From NCBI RefSeq assembly GCF_041146795.1, contig NC_135187.1, positions 5,405,556 to 5,469,555 of the forward strand: 64,000 nucleotides of DNA, in the 5' to 3' direction. Within the stretch, counting starts at the first letter, position 1; the number at the start of each line of letters is the position of its first letter. The translations under genes were made by a program, and so were the position numbers. The notes beneath the pieces are model-generated. The model searched no databases. It saw only the letters and a list, made by a program, of their open reading frames with translations, and was not told where the DNA came from. Origin of the DNA: Maylandia zebra (taxonomy: Eukaryota > Chordata > Actinopteri > Cichliformes > Cichlidae). This document shows positions 24,775 through 37,040 of the stretch, piece after piece.

Positions 24775-27700
24775 TCAACACTGTGTAGACTCCTCTGTCT
24801 GTCTGTGTGGTCTTTCGGAGAGTTCTATCGTGTTGTGAGGAGCTGTTACATCCAAAAGTCCAAATAATAATAACAATAAAGTTAACAATAAATAAAATTA
24901 GCACAATATTAATCAAATAATTTAAATCCAGGGTGAGAATACCAGATTAGAGGGGGATAGTGTACTTACAAGAGGAAGGGCATCTGCCTAAAATAAATTA
25001 AATAAATCAATAAAATTCATTTTGGACAGTTTTAAATGCCTAACAATCAAACCTTCTCTTACAAAAATCAGAAGTAACAATGTTTAACATGTAGACTATT
25101 ATATTGCAGAGATAATGAAATTAAGCATTTATGTCTCTACTGACTGGTAAATAAACTTTAAATCTCTTACCTTCTTTCATTTTGTGAATGGCAATTACAG
25201 TGACAGCAACAATGATGACAACAAGAACAACCGCTGCAGCAATGATGAGGATTTCTGCTCAGTGACAACAAACAAGATAAAATGTACTGATAAATAAGAT
25301 GGAATAAAACTGCATCCAATTATTGAAAATATTTTTTTTGACAATTTGTTTGATCATGAAGCCACACACTCAACCTGATGAAAGAAATCTAATTTAAATT
25401 GTTCCCTTTCGAGGTCACCACAGCGGATCATCTGCCTCCTTCTCAGCCTGTACCTAACATCCTCCTCTGCTATCGTCTCCAAACCAAACATTGTAGCAGG
25501 TCTCACTGCTGCACTGGCCTTTGCTTTGAAATCATTGACCCCAAGTGTTTTACTACATCTGCTCCTTGCATCACAGCTTCACACTCTGCACCGTCTTGAA
25601 CCAACTTTCTCTAGAATTCCTTTTTTTTCTTCTAACTAATATCCAAATCTGTGGGCCGTACACACTGACAACATTGAGCATTACCTCTTTGAGTTCCAGC
25701 TTCAAACTCATGATCCTGTCTGATACTGTTCAGCTCCAGAACACTCTTCACATGCTCTTCTTTCTAGATTACTCAGTTTCTCTTCCCAAATGCACCATGA
25801 TAGAACAGTTTGAATAAACCTGGCACCTGTTCATTTTACACAAAGTACCTACATTCTCTCTGTTATATCAGCCAGCTTTCTCCCATAATCTCTATATTTA
25901 AAATCCCACTCATGATGATGATGATGATCCCATGCATTCTTTAGTGTGAATACTTTTTTGATAACATATGTCACATGTTGGATTTAAATATGGTATGATA
26001 TCTATGTCAACTCGACTGATGTAACCACAAATGCAGCAATATACAGTGCTTAACAGACACACCATAATTCATGTCACTGAATTTTTAACCCATTTACATG
26101 AGCTGTTTTTCACCAAACAAAATGCTCCTAAATGGGCCACAAATAAACAACCAAGGCTTTCATAGACTGCAGATGCTGAATTTGAAACATAGAAGTACTA
26201 AACTAATTTCAGCTTGATGGTTTTCTTGAGAATATTAATTTCAGTTTTGTTGAAGTGCTGGAAATTTTTTTTTTTTTTAGGATCTCCATCAGTAATTCCC
26301 ATAGTAACAGCAACTCTTCTTGGGATCCGATAAAACATTTAAGCGTAACATTAAACATGATCCACAATAACAGCAAACAAAATAACTCAAATCTGTTTGT
26401 CTTACTTTGATCATGTCTAATTTTGTTTTTTCGCCAGTTGACGGTTTTATTCAGGTTGGTAATGATGCTGTCCTCAGCGTTAGAAAACTGAAACACACAC
26501 TCATATCTTTTCCACTCCTCAGGTGTGACTGATGAAACATTCAGGCCAACACTCATCTGGAAGGTCCCATCATTGTTGGGCAGGATCTCTCCAGGATCCA
26601 CACCTTCATGGATCTCCACTCCATCTTTCCTCCAGAACATCAAGGCCCTTTGAGGGTAGAAACCTGTAGCGTGGCAGCTGACTGGAGAGGAGGGAGTCTT
26701 CCAGAGGAGAAAAATAGAAGGAAGAACTGGAGAGAGGGAATGTGGGAAAGAGAAGGTGTGAGAATCGGTGAAAGAAGCAAAGCAGTATACATCAAAGAAG
26801 AAGTAAATGTAGTACACTTGTTTGATGAAAAATGTTAATCAAGAAAGACTGTAATAGTAATAAAAAAGTAATAATTTAAAATGGAACAAGCAATTTGAGC
26901 AAAAGTTTCACTTTTTGTCCCTCTGTTTTCTGTGCACAGGTACCTGCCTAACTGTGAGTGTGAGATCTGTACATATTGGATGCCTGGAAACCCTTCCTCC
27001 CTTGATCCCCTCAATTCCAATAATACTTTTTGTATTTAGTTTGGACCACTGTAAATAAACACACTAAAGTGAAATTTTCCAAGTCTGTGTCTGGGTCCAT
27101 TAGCCTTGACACTGATGACTGAGGGACTATTTCATGTTATTTAGATTTTGTTTTATTTGTTTGCACACATATGTGTGTACATGCATACATGTAAATGAAG
27201 GTATGTGTGTATATTAAGGGTATACATGAACTCAAGGTAGTGACTGAAAGAGTGTTATAGTGGCTACAAATGGTGGAAAATTGTACCTAAGGGGGGAGGA
27301 GTTTAGTAAGTATGGGGTCAGAGTAGACCTGCTACTCCCTGGTTTAGACTGCTGCCCCCATAATCTGGACCAGAATAAGAGGCAGAAAATGAATCGGCGG
27401 ATTTATTTTGATAATTTATTTTCCTTGTGTGTCATTTACTTCCCAGTTTTCACCACTAATTTTCATTTTGATCTGCATAAAACAACACGTTAACACACGT
27501 TGCCGTTTTTTTTTTTTTAAAGATCATTAATAGAAAGATAAAGGATGTAGTTTACACACTCATGTGATTCTACCTTTTCTCAGCAGGGTGCTGTTCCCAT
27601 TTTTCAAATATTTCTTCAGCCAATCAGGACAAGTCTGAGTGAGGAAGATTGTTTCTGCTGAGTTTCCATTAGCATTCCAGTCCTGTTCGATAATGTCAGC

Positions 27701-29078
27701 TTCTGGTTTCAGTGCAATCCATTTCATTGTTTTAAGATCAAATTCAAGAAGGTTCTCTGCATTATAACCATACTGTATCACACCATTCACCTCTCCAGTG
27801 TTTTCATCCCATTCACAGCCTTCTATCATCTGTAAAGTGTTGACAGCTGAAAAGTGAATTAGAAATTAATTAAAATGAATAATATTAATACTGTGAGGCA
27901 CTGCTATTCTATCTTTGTTGTGTTCTTCCTGTGATTTAACTGATCTGACAACATTATATTGGAAAACAGGCGCAATTCATGAGTAAAAGAAAAAGATGAA
28001 GGACAAGAGGAAAAAAAACAATTCAACCATCTAGGGTATCCGTAAGAACCAGAAAAATAATTACAGGCACTTTGAAGGCACTAATAATTAATGCAATTAA
28101 TGTAAGGCAACTATTTAGAACAATGTGTACATGTATTCTTTTGTCTCCAAAAGTTGATTCTGTTCATCTGAACGTAGCATTTTCAGTGGGAGAAACGTTT
28201 CGTCACTCATCCAAGTGACTTCTTCAGTCTCAGCTGCAGGTTTCCCTTTTCTTATAAATGGTCCAGATGAACAGAATCAACTTTTGGAGATTTACTTACC
28301 TGGATGATTGTGAATGCAACAAGATATTCTTTTGTCATGCAGTTTGAAGCATGTTCACATTAGTAAAATTTCTGGTCACAATCAAGATGCACAAAATTAC
28401 AATTTAAAATCTAGAGACTAACAACATGATGTGACATAAAGTATAAGAGAAAATACTACACCTTCACTTTGGCTGGCCAGCTGCTGCCACTTTGAAATCC
28501 ACTTTCTGAAGACGTATGGCAGTATCGCAAAGCAAAGTTCATTGTACGAATCCAACTGAGCCTTGTCATTATATAATGTTTTTTGGACCCAGTCTTGTCT
28601 TGTTTCCAATATCTTTTTGCTGCTGTCACAGTAACCAAACTCAGTGCGTTTAACCTCTGCAACTGCCATAAACTCTGGGATGTTTCGGACTTCAGAGGAT
28701 TCAGTAATAAAATACACCAGTGAGTGTTTCACTGTGGGAAACAAACATTGATAACGTGATACATTAAATAAGAAAAACAATATAGACATTATTAGAAATA
28801 TGAGTCATTCATTGTGATTCAGCTTGAACTTTTTTAAATGTAAGCTGCATGCGTTATATGCTGCAGAACGCTGGTTATAAACATTGTTAGATAGAATTTT
28901 TTGAGATCCTAATAAATATTTAAGATCAAAAGATGAAATGCAATTTCACCAGCTGTTCATAATCCTGGACCTATTCACATTTTTTCCCCCTAACTGTGGG
29001 TGTTTTATCTGATCCACATGGTGGCAGTGTAATTAATAATTTCAGGAAAAAAAATCCTGACAGACAGAAACACACGCA

Positions 29079-29123
<45 letters not shown>

Positions 29124-31533
29124 CAACTTTGTCACAATCAGTGGGGCTGACTGTGTGTAGAGTCAAAGGTGGACCCAAATGCAGATGAAACAAAACGTGA
29201 CTTGAATAACTAAACACGAGCCGTTTATTGAGGCTGGCAAATGAACTGCACACAAAAGGCAAAAGGCAAGGCTAACAATAAACTAAACTGGGTGAGCTAA
29301 ATTAAATAAAAAGTGACAACAGGAACATGGACCTGACATAAGAAAACTTGACATGAACTCTTGGCCTAGAAACCAAGCAGACGATCTGACAATGACACAC
29401 TGAAAACAGAGGACTACACAGGAGGTGATTAGGGGACGTGGGAACACATGGGGGAACAGCTGACTGACATGAGGGTAATGACAGGACAGGGGAAGTGAAA
29501 CTAAATACAATGAGCAAAGAACACACGACTCCTTCAAAATAAAACAGGAAACATGAGACGCAGACATGACAAAACAAACTTGATAACATAAGACACGCAG
29601 CATAAAACACAAAGGGTGAGGGGAAACTTAAATACAGGGGAAGAAAACACAAGGAGTCTAATAACCAAATGAACTTCGCTAATCTAATGAACTTAAACAT
29701 AAACAGCATCCAAATACTGTAAACTAAACCTAAAACGCTGGGTCAACATACCCAGGAACATGACAAACGTAGAATAAATATTCTATTAAAAATAAAGTTC
29801 TACTAAAAATAGTTCCTTAGTTCCAATAGTTCCAAATTTATATACTCATAATGAGTTTTTTTAGAGGCAATGAGTTTGCATATTTCTTTTTCTTTATTTC
29901 TTTTTCTTTATTTCTATTCTTTTAATATCAATTTTATAAAAATTAATAATGTAACAGCATGATAATATTTTTTCATCCTCCTGTTAGCATGAATTACATA
30001 TTTGTGTGCATATTTGTACTTTGGTGTTCTGTGGCAGCTGCAGAGATTAGGAATTATCATAGCCAAGAGTTACTTTGTATTTTTTCTTGCTTTTCCCTTT
30101 AATGCTGATGGACATGATAACCAGATGCCAGGGCTGTTTAGGGGAAATTCCAGGTTCATCTTTGCTTCCTTTTTCCTAACTTAAAGAGCCACCCCTGGTG
30201 ACCATCGCCCGATTCTCCTGTCTCATTAAAACCAGGACCATCACAGGTGACCCCCTTGCACCCTGCCCACCACCTGTCCCACACCCCCAGACTCACAAAC
30301 AGCTTCTTCCTCTGGGCTATTCAGACTATTACCGAACACAACCTTTACTACTTAAGTAAGCTTTACTTAGTTTTTTAGAAGCAACAGGTTTGCATATTTC
30401 TTTTTAGTTCTGAGAACTACTTAGCTTTTACAGTGCACTTTACATCATTTAAAAAACTTTGTTGCTATATTCTTTAACATTTTCACTAAAGCTTCTGCTA
30501 AACACTTTTGAGACAGAGTCTTTGGATTTGCTAAACTGCAAATGATGAAGAATCATCTGTTTAACAGAAATATGTATCAGGAAACTATTTCACGTGTATT
30601 AAAAGCATTCTGCCTAAATCTTGTGGGAGTGTAGGAGTCTAGCAGTGTAAATAAACCATGTTTAAAATATATGTTTTTTATACTACATACCAACCCTTTT
30701 CTACTACATCACTAATGGACAGTGCAGAAGAGTTGTAGTGCAAATCAAATTCAATTGTTAATCACTGGCTGATAAAACATGCATTTGTGTTATCCAATTT
30801 TTTAATCCTAATTATTTCAGAAAATCAGAGCTAAAATGTTTTGGCTCTCCCAATAAAATAAAGCAAAAGTAAAACCACTGCTCGAGGTCAGATTATATTT
30901 CTGTTAGAGCTTGAATGTTTGAATGCATTTCTTAGTTGCACTAAGAAAAGACGCCATGGCAGAAAAGACGCAATAAAAATAAGGTATCTTTTCTTTATCT
31001 TTAATGTTAACTATTGTTGTTCTAACATTTGAAAAAATCTTCAGGGCTGGCAGTACTTAGTTTAAACGCTTATCTATTGTTGCATCTGTTCCTGCTTTCA
31101 CCCACTGAAGCATGAAGTGCTTCACTTGCCTGCTTGCCAATACCTGCCTATGTCCAATACAATGTGCCAAATTCTTTGACTGTAACACAAAGAACCTGAC
31201 ACACAAACTCGAATGTAACAAGTTCAGAGTGAGTCCCAGCATGTATGTATTGTAGCTGGGATGTTTGCTACATCAGTAGATATTGTGATTTAAACCTTCA
31301 AGGAGTGCAGAATAAATATCATTTATACAACTGTTTGACTAGCTCTGATGTCGGAGTGCAAGTGAGTTTTTTTGTTTGTTTTTTTTTAAGTTGTGCTAAA
31401 TCCCTATATACATGTCAAAGTTAGCATACTTTACTAAAAAATAATTTGCTCCAGTAAAAGGATTTTGGTTCATGATCTTACCTGCAGAAGCAATGTGACA
31501 GCTAAGGAGCAGCAGCATTAGCTTCATCGTCAT
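24775..31533 (-). CDS. MHC class I U-lineage heavy chain, gene D (intact, 7 exons)
   Basis: Exons: leader 31482-31533 (in-frame ATGs at 31533 and 31527; hydrophobic MKLMLLLLSCHIASA), alpha-1 28462-28731, alpha-2 27574-27846, alpha-3 26406-26726, TM 25171-25257, short exon 24970-24987, last exon 24775-24842. Phase-1 joins throughout give about 360 codons from the second ATG. Intron 1 is long (about 2.75 kb) and filled with repeats. Tyr7 (VKHSLVYF), W147 and Y171 (CPDWLKKY) are kept, while T143 and K146 are replaced by I and D. The TM is ILIIAAAVVLVVIIVAVTVI; the tail ends TEESTQC. Cys35/Cys67 are present in alpha-1 as in B and C. The leader-proximal promoter is duplicated upstream at 32359-32560. 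Probably a functional non-classical class I chain. Confidence 0.85.
25390..25830 (-). mobile_element. Degenerate RTE-like LINE remnant in gene D intron
   Basis: Blocks such as 'cgtctccaaaccaaacat' and 'caggtctcactgctgcac' resemble the RTE fragment in the gene A intron (4160-4200). No open frame remains. Possibly inherited from a common ancestral class I intron, but the position differs (TM/alpha-3 here, alpha-2/alpha-3 in A). Confidence 0.35.
28145..28289. mobile_element. 145-bp element with perfect 26-bp inverted ends
   Basis: It starts CTCCAAAAGTTGATTC and ends with the exact inverse. The 26-bp arms are 28145-28170 and 28264-28289. The interior holds 'gagaaacgtttcgtcactca', which also occurs in altered form at about 20195-20220. 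This looks like a short MITE or the fold-back end of a dispersed fish repeat, sitting in the gene D alpha-1/alpha-2 intron. Confidence 0.6.
29079..29121. repeat. (AAAT)n microsatellite
   Basis: About ten tandem ATAA units within gene D intron 1. Confidence 0.9.
29140..29760. repeat. Unassigned dispersed-repeat-like stretch in gene D intron 1
   Basis: A-rich, stop-dense text beginning near 'agagtcaaaggtggaccc' and ending near 'acccaggaacatgac', of a style common in teleost repeats. No terminal repeats or coding domain were identified. The overlapping minus-strand frames are compositionally biased and unlikely to be genes. Confidence 0.3.
30180..30400 (+). mobile_element. Short L2/CR1-like LINE fragment
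   Basis: Plus-strand HPAHHLSHTPRLTNSFFLW matches the pattern HPNHHLF...NRLKNSFF of the LINE at 22050-22150, with an internal deletion. In gene D intron 1. Confidence 0.55.
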
Positions 31534-31696
31534 ATTTAGAAAGATGGAGTTGAAGTGAAGACCTGAGAGAAGAGTTGTGTGGTTTTACAGGTTTGTTAAG
31601 GTTTGTTTCCCGGTGCAAGTTTAGTTCACACTATCAGTATATGAGGTGTGCTTAACCTCAGCTGACACTCAGCATACTTGAACAAGGGTTTAATTG

Positions 31697-31697
31697 A

Positions 31698-31773
<76 letters not shown>
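31697..31773. repeat. (ATT)n microsatellite
   Basis: About 25 ATT units upstream of gene D, between its leader and the duplicated leader block. Confidence 0.95.
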
Positions 31774-31989
31774 GAAAAGGCATTTCTTTTGTGTCCCAAA
31801 AAACAATATAAGCATTTATCTATATGTTACCTGTTCCTGCCCGTTTCCTGGAAAATAAAGATGCATCTTCTGATGCATGCATCCATCAGAAAATGATCCA
31901 AGATTTTCTCCTAATAATATTAATACATCTATCAAGTTCCTTACAGCTTATGCCATTTAAGACTGCCATTGTTTCATGGGGATAACATA

Positions 31990-32355
31990 AGTAACATATT
32001 TTTTATATACATCTTTCTAGACAAAAGATCACAAAGTGCTTCAAAAAGAGATAACAAGATATAAAACAAAAAAAGACAAAAAGTTAACGAAATGTAATTC
32101 TAAAAAGATGTGTTTTTAGTTGTTTCTTGAAAGAGACTACTGAGCCCACAGATCTTAACCTCAGTGGGAGAGAGTTCCACAGTCTGGGGGCCACAGTGGA
32201 AAAAGATCTGTGTCCCTTAGTTCCCAGCCTTGTATGCTGTATGACAAGTAGGCCCTGATCACATGACCTCGAGGACCTGCTAGGGACATAGTGCTGTAGA
32301 AGTTCAGTGGCGTAAGCTGGTGCGTGTCCATGAAGAGCTCTAAAAGTCAGAATCA
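31990..32355 (-). mobile_element. Dispersed teleost repeat separating the duplicated leader blocks
   Basis: The region contains 'gacaaaagatcacaaagtgc' and 'gggagagagttccacagtct', phrases typical of multicopy fish retroposon-like repeats. It lies exactly between the two gene D leader/promoter copies. Family and orientation are uncertain. Confidence 0.35.
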
Positions 32356-32358
32356 GAT

Positions 32359-32560
32359 CCCTATATACATGTCAAAGTTAGCATACTTTACTAAAAAATA
32401 ATTTGCTCCAGTAAAATGATTGTGGATCATGATCTTACCTGCAGAAGCAATGTGACAGCAAAGTTGGGCTAAATCCATTGTTAAGGTTTGTTTCCTGGTG
32501 CAAGTCTAGTTTACATTCCCGGTATATGAGGTGTGTTTAACTTCAGCATATTAGAGCAAT
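32359..32560 (-). pseudogene. Duplicated class I leader exon and promoter without start codon
   Basis: It is almost identical to the gene D 5' region: 'atacatgtcaaagttagc', the leader end encoding CHIASA with its GTAAG donor (exon end 32439), and then 'ttgttaaggtttgtttcc'. The segment carrying the ATG and the start of the signal peptide is deleted, so this copy cannot start the same protein. It could still act as an alternative 5' exon or promoter of gene D. Confidence 0.75.
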
Positions 32561-33227
32561 TATTATTAATTATTAATCATTACATTTTTTTAAATTAAAA
32601 AGGCATTTCTGTTATGTTGTTACGGTCGCTGACCTTTAGTGGCTCTCCCTCTGTGAGAGAGTTTTTTTCTCCTTTCCTGTGTTACAGGTCTGCCTCATGA
32701 GCCACAGCTGAGGTGTGTTGCAGCTTGTCAGCCACGGCATATAGTCTGCCATCCTAAACTGCCACGCCCCTGCCACTTCCCCCATTTTGCCAGAGCTGTG
32801 AGCTACAGTGCTTTGGGCAGCAAACTTTAGTGTGTGTGAATTTAAACTCTGTGTAACTTTGGCTTTCTTTCTTTTATTGTGAGCAAAGGTGTGCCTTTAC
32901 AGTGGTAATTAGTTCATCACAGTGGAAGCAGGTAGGGGTTCTCCTGTTTTTGGCTCGACAGGGAGCTCAGCCACTGTGTTTTGTTTTCGGCTAGAGAGTT
33001 CTTGGTTTGATTTTTAGTTAAAGGGGGTGTTTTGTTTGTTGTTTTGGCCGGAAGACTCTGAAGATAAGCGCTTCCCTGTGTTCATTTTTACTTCAGTAGT
33101 TTTCTGCAATAAATCATGTTTAATGACATGATTTATGTCCCCCCCCTCACTTCAGTCAGCACTTCGTTTTTAAGTGGGGCATATTTTTTAAGTCTAAAAA
33201 CTACAATATAAGCATTGATCTACTTAA

Positions 33228-33530
33228 ATGGTTAGGTATCTTGGGACAGGGGAGCGGGACATCAACAAACAGACTGTAGCGATGTGGACAGTGTACCAGT
33301 CAGTTGTGATGAAGAGAGAGCTGAGCATAAAAGCAAAGCTCTCAATTTACCAGTTGATCTATGTCCCTACCCTCACCTACCCTCATGAAAGAATGAGACC
33401 CCGAAAACAATTGGCGAAGGGTGGCTGTCCTCACCCTTAGAGATAGGGTGATGTGTTCGGCCATCGGGAAGGGGCTCAGAGTAGAGCTGCTACTCATCCA
33501 CATCCAAAGGAGCCAGACTATTGTCTTATA
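33228..33530 (+). mobile_element. LINE ORF fragment
   Basis: The plus-strand peptide MKRELSIKAKLSIYQLIYVP is typical of the palm-to-C-terminal region of a common fish LINE family. It is followed by 'agagatagggtgatgtgttc', also part of that family. Short and interrupted. Confidence 0.6.
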
Positions 33531-34115
33531 GTCTCATACTGTTGCTTCAGATTTTCAGTGTCTGCAACCACATTAGGCAGTTTAGATTAAAAAAAATAAG
33601 CTAGAAAACCAATGTCATTTCCTGTGCTGAGAATGATCACTTCAATTATATGATTAGATTTGCCTCGGTAAATTTGACAATGGTCACCATATCACACATG
33701 ACCTCAGAATTTTTTTTTTTCATGTAAAACTCTTACACCATTAAAGAAACCCTATAATCCATCGATCCTTGGGTGAGAACACTTCAAAGGAAAAGGAAGA
33801 GCTAGCACAATGCACAAACTGCAGGTCAGATCCTGAAATGGACTGGAGGCCAGTGTAGGTTTAACACTCTTTCTTGCCCAACAAAAGGCAAGTTGCTGCA
33901 TTTTGAACAGCAACAGCAACCCGACCAATCAAGTCCACACAGTTGAGCTTAACAGTTGGGCAGAACTCTTTTGGCTCTCAGCGAAGGCGGTCACACTTTT
34001 CTCCTCTCCTGCCCTTATCTTCCCTGCTTAGCTTCTTATGTCCTTGTCTTGTGTTTTTACTTACTTTTCCCTGGAACACTCTCTCACAGTCTGTTCTCTA
34101 AAACCTAAAAGAGGA

Positions 34116-34266
34116 ATTATGGATTTGATCACCTGAATGCAATTGAAAGCCCTTCTCAACGAGACGTCTGGGCTCGGGTGAGCCTGACTGCTGAAGATAT
34201 CTACCTATTCGGAACCATGATAACAGGGTTCTTGCTGATCGGAGCTGGCTTGGCCCTGGCTTATTG
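34116..34266 (+). other. Short open stretch ending in a predicted membrane helix, unknown
   Basis: From about 34116 the plus strand reads DHLNAIESPSQRDVWARVSL, then EDIYLFGTMITGFLLIGAGL and a stop at 34264-34266. An amphipathic segment followed by a hydrophobic helix looks like the end of a membrane protein, possibly a retroelement-derived piece. An upstream stop limits it to about 48 codons. I do not recognise it. Confidence 0.3.
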
Positions 34267-35387
34267 AAGAATTAATGAAGCATGGGCAAATGTTCCCATA
34301 ACTCACATTGCAACACCTGGTCTGTTCTATTTACTTTTTTTTATTTATACATTTGATAAGCATTCCAATATCTTAATGAATACAGAATATAGATCTAGCA
34401 CAAAGCAAGAAAGCGCGAGATAAAGCTAATCAAAAAGGTATTGGCTGAAGCAAATGTGTGTTATGCCAACCCTTTTAACAAAAGATAATTTAGGAAGCAG
34501 CTCATTTACAGGCCTTGAAGCAAAAGAGTAAAACAAAACAAACAAACATAAAAACAAAACAAAAAAAGTCCATCTTAGATGAGTAAGTACTTTAAATTAA
34601 ATTTCATGAAGATAATCCACGCAAAACAACCAAGAGTTTTAGTCTTATTATTATTATTATTGCTCTTCTAATTCTTGATTTATACATTTTTCTAATCTCT
34701 GGTTTTAAACATGTTTTAACCACCAGCAAGTTAGGTAAACCCAGATGAGCAGGAAAGGCAAGATGGATCCACTGAAGCCCCAGTGATCGTTGAGTTGGGA
34801 AAAAAAATCCACCTGAATAGCAGAAAGAATTAAACCAACAGCCACATCTCAGGTAAGATTTAGCTCTCAGCAGAAGACCTACACATCTCCCCCTTCATCT
34901 GAAAGATTAGATGACAGCAGGCAAGTGAACAAGTGTGCTGGTTTAAACACCAGTAAAGGGGTTGAGGTTTGATCACCCACATTATGCTTTATCCAAGTTT
35001 TGTGGGACGACTTGATATCAAAGAGTGCTTGGTCGTCATATACCACAAGAGCAGACACACATTGGCAACAAACACAGAATAAAACAATAGCAACTGCTAA
35101 GTAAGTTTCAGTAATTACAACAATGAGAAACTACTTCTTAAGTATGTATGGTGTGCCATACTTGAGGGTGCAAGAACACATAATGCTTACAGTAATCAGT
35201 ATTGAGAGAGGGTTTACTCTTTTGTGCTAATATTTTGGGTTGAAAGAGGAGTGCTCATAGCTCACACAATCACTTAATCCCAGTTTTAACCCAGGCTAAA
35301 CTGTACATTGATTAATACATTGATTAAAAGGCAAAGTGACAGGATTTGCTCTAAAAGCTAGAGTGCATAGTTATTGTCTTCAAAACA

Positions 35388-35822
35388 CTAAACTGTAGTG
35401 TTACAACCACTGCAGTTTAGTGTTTTGTCCAATTTGATGATGATGTTCTCATTTGCACCGGAAAAGTGAAACACACAGACATATTCGAACTGAGCTTTTT
35501 CAGCTTCCCATCGCAGTTTGGTGGTGACAGCCTGTGGTGATGTGGCGATCCACGTCACTGTTTGCAGGTCAAATGATAGAAGACTTTCTACATCATGCCC
35601 ATACTGATTGAAGCCATTTATCTCTCCAGTCTCAACACCCCATTCACAGCTATTCATTCTTTGCAAAATATGAACACCTGAAAAAGAGAGACAGATGAGA
35701 TCTCAGCACATCTTACAACTGATATCCACTCCAGGTGCCGAGGATCGTTCTTCATAAGGTTTTTAATCCACTCTGTTTTGAGTTCTGGTCCCCTTCCATT
35801 GCTGTCACAGTTACCTCCATTA
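35388..35822 (-). pseudogene. MHC class I relic F, alpha-2 fused to alpha-3 tail
   Basis: Alpha-2 starts at 35677 (after a CAG acceptor) and reads well through QAVTTKLRWEAEKAQFEY, then passes without a break into the end of alpha-3 (VCVFHFSGANENIIIKLDKT). A deletion has therefore joined the two exons in frame. Upstream, 35731-35822 keeps part of alpha-1 (CDSNGRGPELKTEWIKN), joined to the end of intron 2. No leader or TM is visible. A deletion-riddled pseudogene at the edge of the class I cluster. Confidence 0.8.
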
Positions 35823-35999
35823 TTGTTTTTTATTAATCTTTTATAAAATGTTACTAATCATTGTCACATTATTGAAGTAAATATGTGGCTTAATTTAGAT
35901 TAAAAAGCAGAAAAAAAATTACTTAGTTTAAACATTTGTAATTCTGTTAGAGCTCTGAAAAAAAATCTACTTCTCGCAACTTACATATATGTTATCGTT

Positions 36000-36900
36000 A
36001 ATTGATGCATTCATCACTCGGTAACTTACAGAATCTTCTTGATAGCCAAACTACTTTGAGCTAACAGGAAGGCAACAATAACTCAAACAATCACCCATTA
36101 CAACCAAGCAGAAGAACATCTTTGAATGAACAACACACTGATCTGAGAAATATAGGGCCAGTCTCATCAAGTGCTGACACAGATACACAGATATATAAAT
36201 TACATAGGCAAATCTATGTACTGAATGCATAATGTACTGAATATATGATATATATTGATAATAGCCACTGGGGGAGGGGAGCAGCTCTGCTTGCCTTTCT
36301 GTAAAGCCCCCACAGGTCACTGCAAAAACCCACGGTATGCTCCGCTTTCTCTCTCCCATCACATTCAGTGTTTTGAGCCTCCCCTGTGTTTGTGCAGCAT
36401 GGCTGAGTCACGTGATGACACAACAACAAAACACAGCAAAGCAGTTATGGTTAAGCTGCTTTCACAGACATATCAGACACATCTTTGATGAAACTGAAAC
36501 AGTCTTCTGAACGTAGAAGAGAAAATTGACTGAGAATTGATTTAACCACGCTATTACTGACCAATGCCAATGTTGGTATTAATACTATTGATTTAATAAT
36601 TGGAGGTTATCATTGTGCAGCCAGCACATATCAATACTTACCTAAATTTATTTATTTATTAAGAAAAAATATGTATATGTAAATGAGCTGCTTGCTAAAT
36701 TATCTTTTGTTAAAAGGGTTGGCATAATAAGCACGTGCTTCACCCAATACCTTTTTGATTAGTCTCTTGCTTTCTTGCTTCGTGGTCATTTTTTTCTTCT
36801 GTATTCACTGAGACATTTGAATGATAATAAAACCCTCCACTTCTACAGCTTCTCTCAGCAGAGGAATAGCAGAAAGAAAGAAAAAAATGGACTGAAAGAT
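36000..36900. other. No gene identified
   Basis: AT-rich intergenic DNA with only short, domain-less open frames on both strands. Confidence 0.5.
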
Positions 36901-36929
36901 TCATAACCAAATTCAAGGCCTATACTCTC

Positions 36930-37040
36930 TGGCCAGTTTAATAGGTACACCTGTTCAACTGCTTATTAACACAAATATGTAATCAGCCAATCAGATGGCA
37001 GAAAATGCAATTTAGTGTATTTAGGGATCTAGACTTCTTG
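36930..37040. repeat. Dispersed fish repeat
   Basis: Contains 'ttaataggtacacctgttca' and 'aatcagccaatcagatggca', phrases of a widespread vertebrate DNA-transposon-derived repeat. Boundaries are uncertain. Confidence 0.45.
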
